Origin: Vibrio coralliilyticus
GTDB lineage: Bacteria; Pseudomonadota; Gammaproteobacteria; Enterobacterales; Vibrionaceae
Reading direction: 5' to 3'
Assembly (NCBI RefSeq): GCF_024449095.1
Contig: NZ_CP024628.1
Location: 682,001 to 746,000 of the forward strand
DNA length: 64,000 bases
Of the stretch, positions 51,118 through 60,480 are shown piece by piece. Below the pieces are notes generated by a model, which ran no database searches, was not told where the DNA came from, and was given only the letters and a program-made list of their open reading frames with translations. Made by a program: the position numbers and the translations under genes. Position 1 is the first letter of the stretch, and the number at the start of each line of letters is the position of its first letter.

Positions 51118-53985
51118 ATGTTACTTGCCAAAGCCAGTATCGGTCGAAAGTTGCTGTTCGCGTTTCTTGCCATGGCGCTGCTGGTATGTATTTCTGCATT
51201 AATTGGCGTGTTTGGCTTTTCTTCTGTCGCTAAAACGGAAAGAAACGTTGTAAATTCCGCCATTCCTTCCATGATCGAAGCGCGTCAAGTCTCTGAGCTG
51301 AGTGCAAAAATTATTTCCTCCGTACAAAGCTTATCGAATGCCAAAACTGAAGTGCAACGCCAGAAATCAGGCAAAGAATTGTTTTCGCAATTGGAAAGTT
51401 TGCTCACACATATTAAGCAGCTTGGCTCTGACTCATTTGACTCTGAACTTCTGACTCGATTGGAAGCGGATGTCCAGACAGTGATCAATACTTTAGTGGA
51501 GCTAGGTATTGTGGTAGAGAAAAGACTACAGCTTAATCACCAACTGGCTGTGACAACCACAGAATTGCGGGAGTTGGCGTCAGAGCTCGAACAGTTGACA
51601 CGCACTCAGGTGGCGAATACCAGTACTATCGCTGTTGCCAATGTGACTCACATCTATGATTTGCTAGAAGAGAAGCGAACAGAGCAAGCATATCAAGCCT
51701 TAGATACCTTGGTTGAGGTCGATTTGGACCTCGCTGAGCGACTGCATGAATTACACCTTCTCGCGTTTAAGATGCTCAACCACATTGAAGAGACGCGAAC
51801 GATTTCTGATATTGAACGAATTCGAACGGTTCGAGAAGAGTTCATGGATAATCTTGACATCATGAAGCGCCGAGTTCGTGGTGTAGAAGATCCTACCCGT
51901 TCTATCCAAATGGAAGAATTGCTTATTCAGCTCAAGCATGGTGAAAGGGTTTTTGACGTTCTTCTACAACGTTATCAAAACGAGAAAACAGCCCAACAAC
52001 TGATGCAAGACACGTTGACACAGTTTACGGCTTTGAACACCACAGTAAATAAGCTGGTTGATGATTCTAACCAAGCAACAACACGTGCAGTCGAGAAGTT
52101 AAAAACAACACTGGATTATGCTCAACTTAGCCTGACACTGATCACTGTGCTTGGGATGTTGATCGTGGTTATGATCGTTTGGAAAGTGGTTTATGTTTCA
52201 GTGCTTAAGCGTTTAGCTGAGTATTCATCCGCCTTGCTTTCTATTGCTCAAGGTCAACTTAAGGTCGACATTACGGTAAAAGGGAACGATGAGCTTGCTC
52301 ATATGGGGCAAGCGATCATCACGGCCAGGAATACCGCTCAAGCATTAAAGGTGGTCGCTGAAAGTGAAACGAAAGCGAAACAGGAGCTACAAGAACACAA
52401 AGAACACCTCGAAGAACTCGTGACGGAGCGAACTCACCAGTTACAAGATACCAACAAGCGTCTAAATCATGAGGTGTTAAATCACGCTAAAGCACGTCGA
52501 CAAGCAGAACAAGCCAACCGAGCTAAATCTGCGTTTCTAGCTACGATGAGTCATGAGATCAGAACGCCTATGAATGGTGTTCTTGGGACTGCTCGATTAC
52601 TTCAAGAGACGGGATTGAATCAACAGCAAGCACACTACGTAGATGTCATTAATCGCAGTGGTAATACATTGCTCGCCATACTTAATGATGTCCTTGATTA
52701 TTCCAAAATCGAAGCAGGGCACCTTGAAATTCGAGCCGTGGATTTTAATCTTTATGACATGGTTGATGATGTCAAGCAGCTGCTAGAAGGACGGGCAAAG
52801 GAAAAGCAAATAGAGCTCAATGTGTTGATAGAAAGCGATGTGGCTCAATTTTTCTTTGGAGATGCAACTCGTATTAATCAAGTATTGACCAACCTGGTAG
52901 GCAATGCGGTCAAGTTCACTGAGCAAGGCCATGTCGATATCTATGTGACCAACGATCCAGACAACCCCGAGAATGTATTGTTTGAAGTGTCCGATACCGG
53001 GATTGGGATCAGTCAGGACGAACAAGGCACGTTATTTGAAGCATTCACCCAAGCGTCTGGTGGACTTCATTCTAAAGGTGGTACAGGCCTCGGGTTAGCG
53101 ATCAGTAAGCGTATTGTTGAAGCCATGGGAGGTTCATTGATGCTCGAGTCTGAGCTTGACCAAGGCAGTCAGTTCAGCTTTAGCATACCGCTGAGCCAAG
53201 GTGCGGAAGTTCAGCCCAAAGAACAGAACATTCGTCAATCACTTAAAGCAAGCGTTCTGCTGGTGGAGGATAACCCTGTAAACTGTATGGTAGCCGAGGG
53301 GTTCCTGAAAAGCTTAGGCCACGAGGTCATGACTGCTACGGATGGGTTAACGGCTCAAAAGCTTTATTCGGATTACCATTTTGATATTGCTCTCCTCGAC
53401 ATTAACTTACCCGACTGTAATGGTGTCGAATTATTGAACGAGCTAAAGTGTTTAAATGGTGACGCTGTCACACCTATGATTGCTATTTCTGCTCATGTTT
53501 ATAATGAGGAAGTTCAAAGTTACCTCTCTGCTGGTTTTGATGGCTATCTCCCGAAGCCACTGGATAAAGATGCGCTTAGTGATGTGATCCAAGATAGCCT
53601 AGAAGGGCGAGCTTTGAGTTTGGTTTCAACTGAGCACGAGAAAACTTCCCCTCTAGTTCTGATTGATCCGAATGTAGTTGAAGAAGATTCCCTCGTTTTA
53701 GGTAGTGAAAAAATGAGAGAAATCATTAACCTGTTTATTGCAGGGGCTAATGAAGCATTGAATTTTATGCAAATAGCCGCTGAGCAAGATGACCCGAATC
53801 AAATAAAACAACTCGCGCATAAGTTGAAAGGTTCAGCAGGAAGCTTGGGTCTGCTAGCATTGTTCGACGTTTGTTTAAACATTGAGAAGTCTCAGCAGCC
53901 AGTAAAGGATTATTTGGCTTTCCGAGCTCAGCTTCAAACACTCATTGATGAATCAAAACAAGCGCTCAATAAATTGGTTGACTAG
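51118..53985 (+). CDS. torS: TMAO hybrid sensor histidine kinase TorS
   Basis: The 955-aa protein is a three-step phosphorelay kinase. It has a first membrane helix (11-33), a helical periplasmic sensor domain, a second helix (near 340-362), HAMP, a coiled coil ([12 protein letters not shown]), a kinase core with H479 ([13 protein letters not shown]), an ATPase domain ([19 protein letters not shown]), a receiver with D761 (ALLDINLPD), and an HPt domain with H901 ([13 protein letters not shown]). In E. coli, TorS passes phosphate to TorR, which turns on TMAO reductase. All phospho sites are intact. Confidence 0.94.
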   Translation: MLLAKASIGRKLLFAFLAMALLVCISALIGVFGFSSVAKTERNVVNSAIPSMIEARQVSELSAKIISSVQSLSNAKTEVQRQKSGKELFSQLESLLTHIKQLGSDSFDSELLTRLEADVQTVINTLVELGIVVEKRLQLNHQLAVTTTELRELASELEQLTRTQVANTSTIAVANVTHIYDLLEEKRTEQAYQALDTLVEVDLDLAERLHELHLLAFKMLNHIEETRTISDIERIRTVREEFMDNLDIMKRRVRGVEDPTRSIQMEELLIQLKHGERVFDVLLQRYQNEKTAQQLMQDTLTQFTALNTTVNKLVDDSNQATTRAVEKLKTTLDYAQLSLTLITVLGMLIVVMIVWKVVYVSVLKRLAEYSSALLSIAQGQLKVDITVKGNDELAHMGQAIITARNTAQALKVVAESETKAKQELQEHKEHLEELVTERTHQLQDTNKRLNHEVLNHAKARRQAEQANRAKSAFLATMSHEIRTPMNGVLGTARLLQETGLNQQQAHYVDVINRSGNTLLAILNDVLDYSKIEAGHLEIRAVDFNLYDMVDDVKQLLEGRAKEKQIELNVLIESDVAQFFFGDATRINQVLTNLVGNAVKFTEQGHVDIYVTNDPDNPENVLFEVSDTGIGISQDEQGTLFEAFTQASGGLHSKGGTGLGLAISKRIVEAMGGSLMLESELDQGSQFSFSIPLSQGAEVQPKEQNIRQSLKASVLLVEDNPVNCMVAEGFLKSLGHEVMTATDGLTAQKLYSDYHFDIALLDINLPDCNGVELLNELKCLNGDAVTPMIAISAHVYNEEVQSYLSAGFDGYLPKPLDKDALSDVIQDSLEGRALSLVSTEHEKTSPLVLIDPNVVEEDSLVLGSEKMREIINLFIAGANEALNFMQIAAEQDDPNQIKQLAHKLKGSAGSLGLLALFDVCLNIEKSQQPVKDYLAFRAQLQTLIDESKQALNKLVD

Positions 53986-53993
53986 GTATCACT

Positions 53994-54518
53994 ATGATAG
54001 AAATTGCTTCTCCTCGACTCTCAATGCGTCAGATTACAGAAACCGACTGGCCCTTGTTTCTTCGTTTGCACCAAGAAGAAGACGTCATTCGTTACGCATT
54101 TGATCAGCCCGAGCTGAATGACATTCGTCAACGCTTTGAATCTCGACTTCCTACTTGGCAATGGGGAAGTGCACATTGGTTATGTTTAGTGATCCGAGAT
54201 AACACCAATAACAAGGCGGTGGGTGTGACGGGGCTATGCATTGAAGATGAATCGGATGATTCTGTTGAGATTGGTTATCTGTTGCTGCCGGAATTTCACG
54301 GTAAAGGGATTGGCACGGAATCACTGCTAGCATTGATTGATCACGTCAAACAGTCCTTGCCAGCGGTTAAGAACATTAATGCGATCGTGACGGACGGAAA
54401 TATTGCTTCATGTAAGGTTCTGGAGAAAGCTGGGTTTGAGCTAATAGAGCGCGAAGAAAATGCTTATCAGATTGGCGGTAAACTTTATGACGATTTAATC
54501 TATCGCTTTCATGTTTGA
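53994..54518 (+). CDS. GNAT-family N-acetyltransferase
   Basis: The 174-aa protein is of the RimJ/RimL type (SPRLSMRQITETDWPLFLRLHQ at the start; EIGYLLLPEFHGKGIGTESLLALIDHV holds the acetyl-CoA loop with GKGIG; SCKVLEKAGFELIEREENAY near the end). The acceptor is unknown. It starts 8 bases after torS, so it is probably cotranscribed with it, though no link to TMAO sensing is evident. Confidence 0.88.
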   Translation: MIEIASPRLSMRQITETDWPLFLRLHQEEDVIRYAFDQPELNDIRQRFESRLPTWQWGSAHWLCLVIRDNTNNKAVGVTGLCIEDESDDSVEIGYLLLPEFHGKGIGTESLLALIDHVKQSLPAVKNINAIVTDGNIASCKVLEKAGFELIEREENAYQIGGKLYDDLIYRFHV

Positions 54519-54546
54519 TTTGATCAATCGAATAGATTCCCCAAGA

Positions 54547-54578
54547 AAAAAGCAGCAAAATTGCTGCTTTTTGTTTTA
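54547..54578. terminator. Bidirectional terminator between the GNAT gene and yqhD
   Basis: AAAAAGCAGC (54547-54556) pairs with GCTGCTTTTT (54563-54572), followed by GTTTTA; A residues before it supply a T tract on the other strand. Confidence 0.88.
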
Positions 54579-54590
54579 TTTAGGGGGGAG

Positions 54591-55745
54591 TTAAGCGATC
54601 GCTTGTGTGAGTATTTCTCGGCTCTCTTTGAGAGTGATCGTTTGATTCTCGCCTAGCGCTTTCATGCCGTGTTGCTCAAGTTGGTCAATCACAGAATCGA
54701 TAGCACTTTGTTTATTGCTACCATGCTCAGTTAACTGAGTAGAGACTTTCATGGTTTGGTAAAAGCTTTCAATCGCGTCTACAGTGCGCTCAGCTAAATC
54801 CTCCCCTGACTCTAGACCAAACACGTTAAGCCCCATTTGCTCAAGCTTGGCACGTTTATGTGCCATTTGGTTGCGCAGCAGTGATGGCTGAACGATAGCG
54901 AGTGAGCGTGCATGATCTACACCCCAAAGTGCTGTCAGTTCATGACCAATCATGTGAGTTGCCCAGTCTTGTGGCACTCCGCTACCAATCAAACCGTTTA
55001 ATGCTTGGTTTGCAGACCACATTAGATTTGCTCGCCAAGCATCGTCATCACGATTGTCAAAATCTTCACCCAGCGATTTTAATGTACGAAGTAGAGTTTC
55101 CGCATAGCCATCCTGTACCATAGCACCATGGTTGGTTGTTAAGTACTGCTCACAAACGTGCACCCAAGCATCCACAATACCGTTGATCAGTTGCTTCTCT
55201 GGCAGCGTCTTCATGACGTCTGGATCCATTACCGCGAATTTCGGTTGAACGAATGGACTCATGAATGCGAGTTTGTCTTGTGTTTCCGCTTTAGTGATCA
55301 CCGCGCCCATGTTGGATTCAGAGCCTGTTGCCGGAAGTGTCAACACTGCTCCTAGTGGTGTTGCTTCAGAAACTTGATGTTTGCCAGTGAGAATATCCCA
55401 GCCATCACCATCGTACTTCGCTGCTGCTGCTACATATTTTGATCCGTCAATCACTGAGCCTCCACCAACCGCTAGAATAAAATCGATGCCTTGCTGTTTT
55501 ACGATAGACACGGCTTTATCAAGGGTTTCTTTTGTTGGGTTAGGCTCGACGCCAGAAAACTCAACCCATTGGTGGCTTTTTAGAGCGTCAATAACTTGGT
55601 CGTAAACACCGTTACGTTTTATCGAACCGCCCCCATAGATGATCAATACTTTATCTTTTGGCTGAACAGATGATTGGATAGAACTGATTTGACCTTGACC
55701 AAAAAGAATCTGGGTAGGGTTAGCGTAAGTAAATTGCATTGTCAT
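54591..55745 (-). CDS. yqhD: Iron-containing alcohol dehydrogenase, YqhD-like
   Basis: The 384-aa protein is a group III metal-dependent alcohol dehydrogenase that reduces aldehydes with NADPH; E. coli YqhD clears glyoxal-type and lipid-derived aldehydes. It starts FTYANPTQILFGQGQ, has the nucleotide motif YGGGSIKRNG (near 38) and AVGGGSVIDGSKY (near 93), and the metal-binding Asp and three His in DAWVHVCEQ, DWATHMIGHELTALWG and DHARSL. The divergent AraC gene is the expected regulator (YqhC). It has no other operon partner. Confidence 0.92.
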   Translation of the reverse strand: MTMQFTYANPTQILFGQGQISSIQSSVQPKDKVLIIYGGGSIKRNGVYDQVIDALKSHQWVEFSGVEPNPTKETLDKAVSIVKQQGIDFILAVGGGSVIDGSKYVAAAAKYDGDGWDILTGKHQVSEATPLGAVLTLPATGSESNMGAVITKAETQDKLAFMSPFVQPKFAVMDPDVMKTLPEKQLINGIVDAWVHVCEQYLTTNHGAMVQDGYAETLLRTLKSLGEDFDNRDDDAWRANLMWSANQALNGLIGSGVPQDWATHMIGHELTALWGVDHARSLAIVQPSLLRNQMAHKRAKLEQMGLNVFGLESGEDLAERTVDAIESFYQTMKVSTQLTEHGSNKQSAIDSVIDQLEQHGMKALGENQTITLKESREILTQAIA

Positions 55746-55924
55746 TCCTCTTGCTTCAGTTTATTGCCTGCTAGGCTGACTGATTTAGCATTCCGTGATT
55801 CGAGATGCTTCATTGTTTTATGCATATTAGTGTTGAAAAGAGGTTTTAAAAATATCGATTCCTCTGTTTTTATTGCCTAATCCTACTTTTTGTATATTCT
55901 GAGAGAAAAGGTGTAGGAGGTAAG

Positions 55925-56812
55925 ATGACACTTGCTCAATTAATGCAACAGTATGTTGATACTCATAACTTAAATGACCTTGAGGGGGTAAAGAAGACCG
56001 AATTAGACGGCATATGGTTCTATCGCAGCAGTAAAGGTAACTCTCGTAAGCCTTTTGTTTATCAGTCAGGGGTGATTGTTCTAGGCCAAGGTCATAAGAA
56101 TATCCATATTGGTAATCAACCTGTTCAGTATGGGCCTAACGATTACCTTGTTGTTGGAGTTCCTATGCCACTTGAATGTGAAGCCATTCCAACTGATGGT
56201 GAACCGTTAATGGGCTTAACGATAGATATTGACTCTCAATTGCTCCACCGCCAAGTGAATAAGCTAGAAGAATTGGGCTTTTCTCCGAGAAAAGATAATA
56301 TGCATCAAACCTGTGGGTTGAGATCGGTCAGCATGGAAGCCTCTATGTTGGACGTATGCATACGAATCATGAAAGCACTTTGTAATCCGGTAGAGTTAGC
56401 ACTACTCGGTGATGCGCTTAAAGAGGAGCTTACCTACCGTGCATTAACTAGTAGTGAGGGGCATGTGCTGTTTGATTTAGCTCATCATGAGGGGCAATAT
56501 GCCAGAGTCGCGAAAGCTCTGGATAAGGTTCACCGGAATTACAGTGAAGCACTTTCAGTGCAACATTTGGCTGAAGAAGCTAATATGAGTATGTCTGCTT
56601 TTCACAGCGCATTTCGCCAGATTACGTTAGAGTCACCGATTCAATACATCAAAAAAGTGCGCCTGAACAAAGCGAAAGAGTTAATTCAGCTCGAAGGAAA
56701 GAAAGTCAATGATGCGGCGAGGCTCGTCGGTTATAACAGTGCTTCCCAGTTTTCTCGTGAGTATAAACGTCACTTCAACGAAACACCGACAGGTTTGAAG
56801 TTGGCCAGCTAG
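55925..56812 (+). CDS. yqhC: AraC-family regulator, YqhC-like
   Basis: The 295-aa protein has an AraC N-terminal ligand domain (VIVLGQGHKNIHIGNQPVQYGPNDYLVVGVPMP, about 55-90) and a C-terminal pair of helix-turn-helix units (LAEEANMSMSAFHSAFRQITLESPIQYIKKVRLNKA ... AARLVGYNSASQFSREYKRHF). It is divergent from yqhD, the same arrangement as the aldehyde-responsive yqhC-yqhD pair. A very strong ribosome site (TAGGAGG) precedes the ATG. Confidence 0.9.
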   Translation: MTLAQLMQQYVDTHNLNDLEGVKKTELDGIWFYRSSKGNSRKPFVYQSGVIVLGQGHKNIHIGNQPVQYGPNDYLVVGVPMPLECEAIPTDGEPLMGLTIDIDSQLLHRQVNKLEELGFSPRKDNMHQTCGLRSVSMEASMLDVCIRIMKALCNPVELALLGDALKEELTYRALTSSEGHVLFDLAHHEGQYARVAKALDKVHRNYSEALSVQHLAEEANMSMSAFHSAFRQITLESPIQYIKKVRLNKAKELIQLEGKKVNDAARLVGYNSASQFSREYKRHFNETPTGLKLAS

Positions 56813-56952
56813 TAAGAAAAGAGGAAATCAGAGGTTAAAAAATTACTGTTTTTTTAAAGCGTTAGTGTTGGCATACTTTGCTATGTAAAAAGAACAAAAC
56901 ACCTTACTCTTTTTATATCCCCCTATAGGAGATCTAGTCAGTCTCTTAGATT

Positions 56953-56984
56953 AGCCCTCTTAAGACATTAAGAGGGCTATTTTT
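56953..56984 (+). terminator. Terminator between yqhC and glgC
   Basis: An 11-bp stem (AGCCCTCTTAA, 56953-56963; complement 56968-56978) is followed by ATTTTTA on the plus strand. On the minus strand there is no T tract, so it serves yqhC best, at the end of a 140-base 3' untranslated stretch. Confidence 0.8.
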
Positions 56985-58200
56985 ATGAAAACTGATAGCT
57001 CTCAGGAACAACGACAATCCCTTTCTCAGAAATATGAAAACGCTTAGCATCTTCAATTTTATTTAAGCCAATTTGTGTGTTTGGTGGGATTTTTACATGC
57101 TTGTCAATGATGCAATTGACTAATTGACAGCCTTCTCCTACCTCGACATCATCAAAAAGAATACTGTCGACAACCGTTGCGCTGTCATTGATACGCACAT
57201 TTGGTGAAACAACGGAATGTTGCACTGAGCCACCTGAATTAATCACGCCATTAGCGATAATAGAGTTAATGAAAATCCCTTCATTGCCAGTAGCAGATGA
57301 GACTGTTCGAGCAGGAGGACATTGAGCTTCATAGGTTCTTATGGCCCAATCGGGTTGATATAAGTTCATCGGAGGGACTGGCTCGAGTAAATCCATATTC
57401 GCTTCATAGAAAGAATCCAATGTGCCGACATCTCGCCAGTAACAATCTTTTGCCACTCGTCCTTTGTCGTTACAGAAGTCGTAAGCATATACACCTTGTG
57501 TATCTATAAGATTAGGGATGATGTCTTTACCAAAATCATGGCTCGACTCTGCACAATCAGCATCGTCATCCAAAGCATTGCGCAGCATATCCATATCGAA
57601 GATATAGATGCCCATCGAGGCAAGACTGCGATCAGGCCGACCCGGTATAGATGGAGGATCCTGAGGTTTTTCGATAAAAGAAGTGATCATGCCTGTATCG
57701 TCAATATCCATGACTCCAAACTGGGTGGCTTCCTCGCGACTTACGTCCATACAAGCAATGGTGAGCTTAGCATTATTTTGCTTGTGTTCTTCGAGCATGG
57801 CGGCGTAGTCCATGCGATAGATATGATCACCTGATAGCACAACCACATACTGAGCATCACTTCGCGATAACAACCATAAATTGTGATAAATCGCATCGGC
57901 AGTGCCTTCATACCATTTGCCGCCACCTCGCATTTGTGGAGGCACAACGGAGATAAACTCGCCAAGTTCTGGGTTAAAAATAGACCAGCCGTCACGTAAA
58001 TGTTTTTGCAGGGAGTGGGATTTATATTGAGTTAATACAAGAATTTTTCTTAACCCAGAGTGCAAGCAATTCGTGAGCGTGAAATCAATGATTCGATACT
58101 TGCCTCCGAATGGGACTGCGGGTTTGGCTCGATCATCCGTTAGAGGACTTAGTCGTGACCCCATACCACCGGCGAGGACTACCGTTAGTGTATCTTGCAT
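56983..58200 (-). CDS. glgC: Glucose-1-phosphate adenylyltransferase GlgC
   Basis: The 405-aa protein makes ADP-glucose for glycogen synthesis. It has the N-terminal [15 protein letters not shown] loop, [14 protein letters not shown], the substrate segment GTADAIYHN, catalytic [14 protein letters not shown], and a C-terminal left-handed beta-helix. The open frame begins at 58272, but ATG 58200 has AGGGAGAAAGG just upstream and starts the family sequence. It is not next to glgA, glgB or glgX; vibrios can carry two glgC copies. Confidence 0.94.
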   Translation of the reverse strand: MQDTLTVVLAGGMGSRLSPLTDDRAKPAVPFGGKYRIIDFTLTNCLHSGLRKILVLTQYKSHSLQKHLRDGWSIFNPELGEFISVVPPQMRGGGKWYEGTADAIYHNLWLLSRSDAQYVVVLSGDHIYRMDYAAMLEEHKQNNAKLTIACMDVSREEATQFGVMDIDDTGMITSFIEKPQDPPSIPGRPDRSLASMGIYIFDMDMLRNALDDDADCAESSHDFGKDIIPNLIDTQGVYAYDFCNDKGRVAKDCYWRDVGTLDSFYEANMDLLEPVPPMNLYQPDWAIRTYEAQCPPARTVSSATGNEGIFINSIIANGVINSGGSVQHSVVSPNVRINDSATVVDSILFDDVEVGEGCQLVNCIIDKHVKIPPNTQIGLNKIEDAKRFHISEKGIVVVPESYQFS

Positions 58201-58345
58201 GCCTTTCTCCCTGAATGAGTGCGCTTTATGGCTTCCTAAGGGAATAGCTACAAGTTTCGAGCCAATATCCAACTTGTTGATTATATACGGAATGTAAGAA
58301 TTCTAACTCACGGCCATTGCACCAAGAGAAGGCATTGCACCAAAA

Positions 58346-60247
58346 TCAGGCAACCGTGTCCATTTCGTCTGATGCTAGGATCGAGACGCTATTTCGACCT
58401 AAAGACTTTGACTCATAAAGTGCGACATCAGCACGTTTGTAAGTGTTTTCAATGGAGCCATCCATATCGGTAACTCCAACACTGACGGTAATTTTCTCGC
58501 TGTGTTCGAGCGATACTGAAGTACGAAGTCGGTTGGTGACAATTTCAGCTTCCTGAAGACGTGTATGCGGCATGATGATCGCGAACTCCTCGCCACCAAT
58601 ACGAGCAATAAAGTCAGTTTCTCGAAGGTGAGCGCTGAGGACAACTCCAACAGATTTTATTATTTTATCGCCTTCATCATGACCCAATTGATCGTTAACG
58701 CGCTTGAAGTGATCAATGTCGACAATCGCAAAACAAGTGGGCTCTGCATCGTGATATCGTTTAGTGCGTAGGCATTGCGCCGCCATTTCCTGATCAAATT
58801 TACGTCGATTCCACAATCCGGTCATGGCGTCTTTCTCACTCATTTCTCGCAAACGATTTTCAAGCTCCTTGCGGTGGGAGATGTCAACGAATGAGGCGAC
58901 GTAGAATTGAATCACACCATTTTTATCAGTTACCGTCTGGATGCGTAATATTTCAGTTATATGTGAACCATCACGACGCTTATTGACCACTTCACCTTCC
59001 CATAAGCCATCTTTTTCAAGGATCTTCCACATATTAATGTAGAACTCTTGTTCATGCTTATTGGCCGCAAAAAATGAAGGCTGTTTTCCTTTAACTTCCT
59101 CAAAGGTATAACCGCTCACCCGAGTGAATTCTTCATTGGTTTTAATGATTCTGTTTTGCCGGTCGGTGATTAACATGGCAGACATACCATTCATGGCCGC
59201 TCGAGCAATTTGACTGTCCATACTGTTTTTAGTGTGGTTATAGTTCCAAACTATAAAACTAAAGGTAATGAGTAAAATAATGATGTAAACCGATATGGCT
59301 TTGATTGCGAGTTCATCTTTACGCGAGAGGTACAACTGATCTGCGTCATGCTGGGAAACTTCTGCCACGAGAATGAAGTGAAGTGGTCTGTCGAGCGTGT
59401 TGAGAGCCGTCTTAACATAGGAGAGCCATTTTCCTTGCTCGAAAATCGTGCCATGTTGATTCAACTGAATTTCACGCCATAAATTAGGGTAGAGTTTGCT
59501 TAGTTTGTATTGGGAATTTTCCTTCGCGATATGACCCATTATATTGGTCATATTTTTAGACATCACATAATAGCCTTGAGCATTGTAGACATCAGGCAAT
59601 TCATTATTAAATTTGTCGTAAGTTAGTCGTTGGTATAGAAATTTAAAGTCAAGATTAGCAATAAAATATCCATGACGTTTGGCATTGATATCAACTGGCA
59701 CAATGATACGCAGACTTGGCGTTAAGGGTTTTACTATTTCATTGTTCTCTTTTTTTAAATCAATCCCGAAGGTGCCAATAGTATTGGTAGGAAGCTGTCT
59801 AGCGAAAGAGAAATAGTCTCGATGCGCTTTGTTTTGCAGAAGCTTTGGAGAAGTGACAGCGCTGGTTCTTTGATTGTGGGTGATACGTACAATTTCTTGT
59901 CCATCGTTATCTAAATAGCGCAGTTGAGAAAAGTAGCCTTGCGTGCGGGCAACTAATAACCAAAAGTCTTGTAATGCACTTGTATTTATTGGGGTTGGCT
60001 CAAGAATAGCGCGGCGGAAGATGCTGTTACTAGAGAGTGTTTTGACGGATTTTAAGATTTTGGTCGAATGGGACTTTAACTCTAATCGAGCGTATTCAAG
60101 CTTAGCTTGCGTTAGACGATCCACTTGTTGGCTAGCCTCTTCCTCTGCTTTTGATAGTTCGCTGGCAAAGTAAAGTGTTGGCACAAAGGCTAGGGCGATA
60201 AACACGAGAGCGAATTGTAGAAGAATGCGGAAATTTAGTTTGAACAT
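58346..60247 (-). CDS. Membrane sensor diguanylate cyclase with PAS domain (GGEEF)
   Basis: The 633-aa protein has a first membrane helix (about 8-28), a large periplasmic sensor domain with Cache-like spacing (two segments, YFSQLRYLDNDGQEIVRI and RIIVPVDINAKRHGYFIANLDFKFL), a second helix near 325, a PAS domain with PAC (MLITDRQNRIIKTNEEFTRVSGYTFEEV ... GLWEGEVVNKRRDG), and a GGDEF domain with GGEEF at 551-555. The inhibitory site RETD (542-545) is present, so it should be product-inhibited. It has no EAL domain. Confidence 0.88.
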   Translation of the reverse strand: MFKLNFRILLQFALVFIALAFVPTLYFASELSKAEEEASQQVDRLTQAKLEYARLELKSHSTKILKSVKTLSSNSIFRRAILEPTPINTSALQDFWLLVARTQGYFSQLRYLDNDGQEIVRITHNQRTSAVTSPKLLQNKAHRDYFSFARQLPTNTIGTFGIDLKKENNEIVKPLTPSLRIIVPVDINAKRHGYFIANLDFKFLYQRLTYDKFNNELPDVYNAQGYYVMSKNMTNIMGHIAKENSQYKLSKLYPNLWREIQLNQHGTIFEQGKWLSYVKTALNTLDRPLHFILVAEVSQHDADQLYLSRKDELAIKAISVYIIILLITFSFIVWNYNHTKNSMDSQIARAAMNGMSAMLITDRQNRIIKTNEEFTRVSGYTFEEVKGKQPSFFAANKHEQEFYINMWKILEKDGLWEGEVVNKRRDGSHITEILRIQTVTDKNGVIQFYVASFVDISHRKELENRLREMSEKDAMTGLWNRRKFDQEMAAQCLRTKRYHDAEPTCFAIVDIDHFKRVNDQLGHDEGDKIIKSVGVVLSAHLRETDFIARIGGEEFAIIMPHTRLQEAEIVTNRLRTSVSLEHSEKITVSVGVTDMDGSIENTYKRADVALYESKSLGRNSVSILASDEMDTVA

Positions 60248-60297
60248 TTCGCCCCAACGAAGTCACAAATTTATCTAATAATTTTGTGAATAATTAT

Positions 60298-60432
60298 ATG
60301 GGCTTTTATGAATTTTACTGTGAGCCGTGTGGAATATCCTATGATATCGACTTTGATGCTGAGCAATATGATGCATTTGGTTATTGTAAGTACTTAAAAA
60401 GCAAAACTAAAAAAGCCCTACTCATAGAGTAG
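60298..60432 (+). CDS. Possible 44-aa cysteine-pair protein
   Basis: A short open frame reads MGFYEFYCEPCGISYDIDFD..., with a CxxC at residues 8-11 and one later Cys near residue 28, then a lysine-rich end. The start looks like a small zinc-ribbon protein of the FmdB type, but the second Cys pair is incomplete (YCKY). The frame runs into the fru terminator, and no ribosome site precedes the ATG. It could be a small gene, a decayed one or chance. Confidence 0.3.
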   Translation: MGFYEFYCEPCGISYDIDFDAEQYDAFGYCKYLKSKTKKALLIE

Positions 60433-60436
60433 GGCT
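60409..60436 (-). terminator. Terminator of the fruBKA operon
   Basis: AGCCCTACTC (60414-60423) pairs with GAGTAGGGCT (60427-60436) across a three-base loop, followed on the minus strand by six T residues. Confidence 0.9.
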
Positions 60437-60480
60437 AGCGCCAAGCCAGATATTGGGGGGACTGGCTAAACAGTTTCTGT

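Noticed and set aside
56868..56881. Sigma-54-like promoter (TTGGCA...TTTGC) before a terminator, hinting at a Qrr-type RNA
   Set aside because: The GG and GC dinucleotides are 8 bases apart rather than 10, and no Qrr core sequence follows; the terminator is explained by yqhC.
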